A stretch of DNA of 13,750 nucleotides from Lachnoclostridium sp. UBA1308. Lineage in GTDB: Bacteria > Bacillota > Clostridia > Lachnospirales > Lachnospiraceae. Positions 13,680 through 13,750 of this stretch are shown one piece after another. The number at the start of each line of letters is the position of its first letter. Position 1 is the stretch's first letter. The position numbers and the translations under genes were made by a program. The notes beneath the pieces are model-generated. The model was not told the origin of the DNA, ran no database searches, and saw nothing but the letters and a program-made list of their open reading frames with translations. The stretch spans positions 1 to 13,750 of the forward strand of contig DBTU01000032.1 of the NCBI GenBank assembly GCA_002307215.1. The letters run 5' to 3'.

Positions 13680-13738
13680 TGCATCTTATGTAAGTTATTA
13701 GTGACTTTCAGTCACTGCGGTTCTTTCGAACCGATGCA
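13680..13738. repeat. double hairpin enclosed by an outer stem, upstream of coaD
   Basis: GTGACT/AGTCAC (13701-13706, 13710-13715) and CGGTTC/GAACCG (13718-13723, 13728-13733) are two neighbouring perfect hairpins with loops of three and four bases. TGCATC (13680-13685) and GATGCA (13733-13738) can close an outer stem, sharing base 13733 with the second hairpin. On the - strand this precedes the coaD ribosome binding site. It could be a leader RNA structure, the end of an upstream gene, or a palindromic repeat unit. Confidence 0.45.
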
Positions 13739-13750
13739 CACAAAATATGT

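Noticed and set aside
1..13750. CRISPR array, tRNA or rRNA genes
   Set aside because: No regularly spaced direct repeats and no cloverleaf or ribosomal RNA sequence were seen on either strand.

Overview
The window looks like low-GC Gram-positive chromosome from a spore-forming Clostridia, most likely Lachnospiraceae close to Lachnoclostridium/Clostridium phytofermentans. The grounds are AT-rich DNA, strong AGGAGG-type ribosome binding sites, a YlbJ sporulation membrane protein, and coaD, ylbJ and a ylbM-type gene in one neighbourhood. The family assignments are from memory of sequence patterns; no database search was possible.

Layout. (1) 1-1462: a short leader, then tmcAL (ylbM), a tRNA-Met modification enzyme, on the + strand. 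(2) 1427-3195, - strand: an AnfO-family protein, then a repeat protein with a C-terminal cysteine ladder. They probably form one transcript from a promoter near 3202-3230, with a terminator-like hairpin in the leader. (3) 3312-4762, - strand: a likely operon of small cupin, YdcF/DUF218 protein and GNAT acetyltransferase. (4) 4763-5199: a divergent control region. It has a perfect 12+12 bp inverted repeat lying on a promoter, a second copy of the half-site over the opposite promoter, a tiny zinc-ribbon reading frame at 5007-5111, and a near-consensus promoter for the next gene. (5) 5200-9152, + strand: a MarR-type regulator, a structured 195-nt intergenic segment, ArsA/Get3-like ATPase 1, a 74-residue helical protein, ATPase 2 and a class I methyltransferase. 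(6) 9153-9589: no gene; it holds a 10-bp-arm hairpin and a remarkable GC-rich imperfect palindrome of about 182 bp. (7) 9590-13660: oligoendopeptidase F (-), ylbJ (+), a coiled-coil protein (-) and coaD (-). (8) 13661-13750: the coaD leader with paired hairpins.

How the genes may work together. Regions 1 and 7 are housekeeping and sporulation genes (tRNA modification, coenzyme A synthesis, peptide turnover, spore formation) whose order recalls the ylbI-ylbM block of Bacillus subtilis. Regions 2-6 sit between them and look like accessory genes. The most unusual unit is region 5. Two paralogous ATPases with Get3/ArsA active-site motifs and C-terminal HSP20-like domains lack the arsenite-binding cysteines known from E. 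coli ArsA and the Get3 CxxC. They flank a small protein of unknown function and precede a methyltransferase, with a MarR regulator upstream. A role in membrane-protein or lipid homeostasis fits better than arsenic export, but that is inference.
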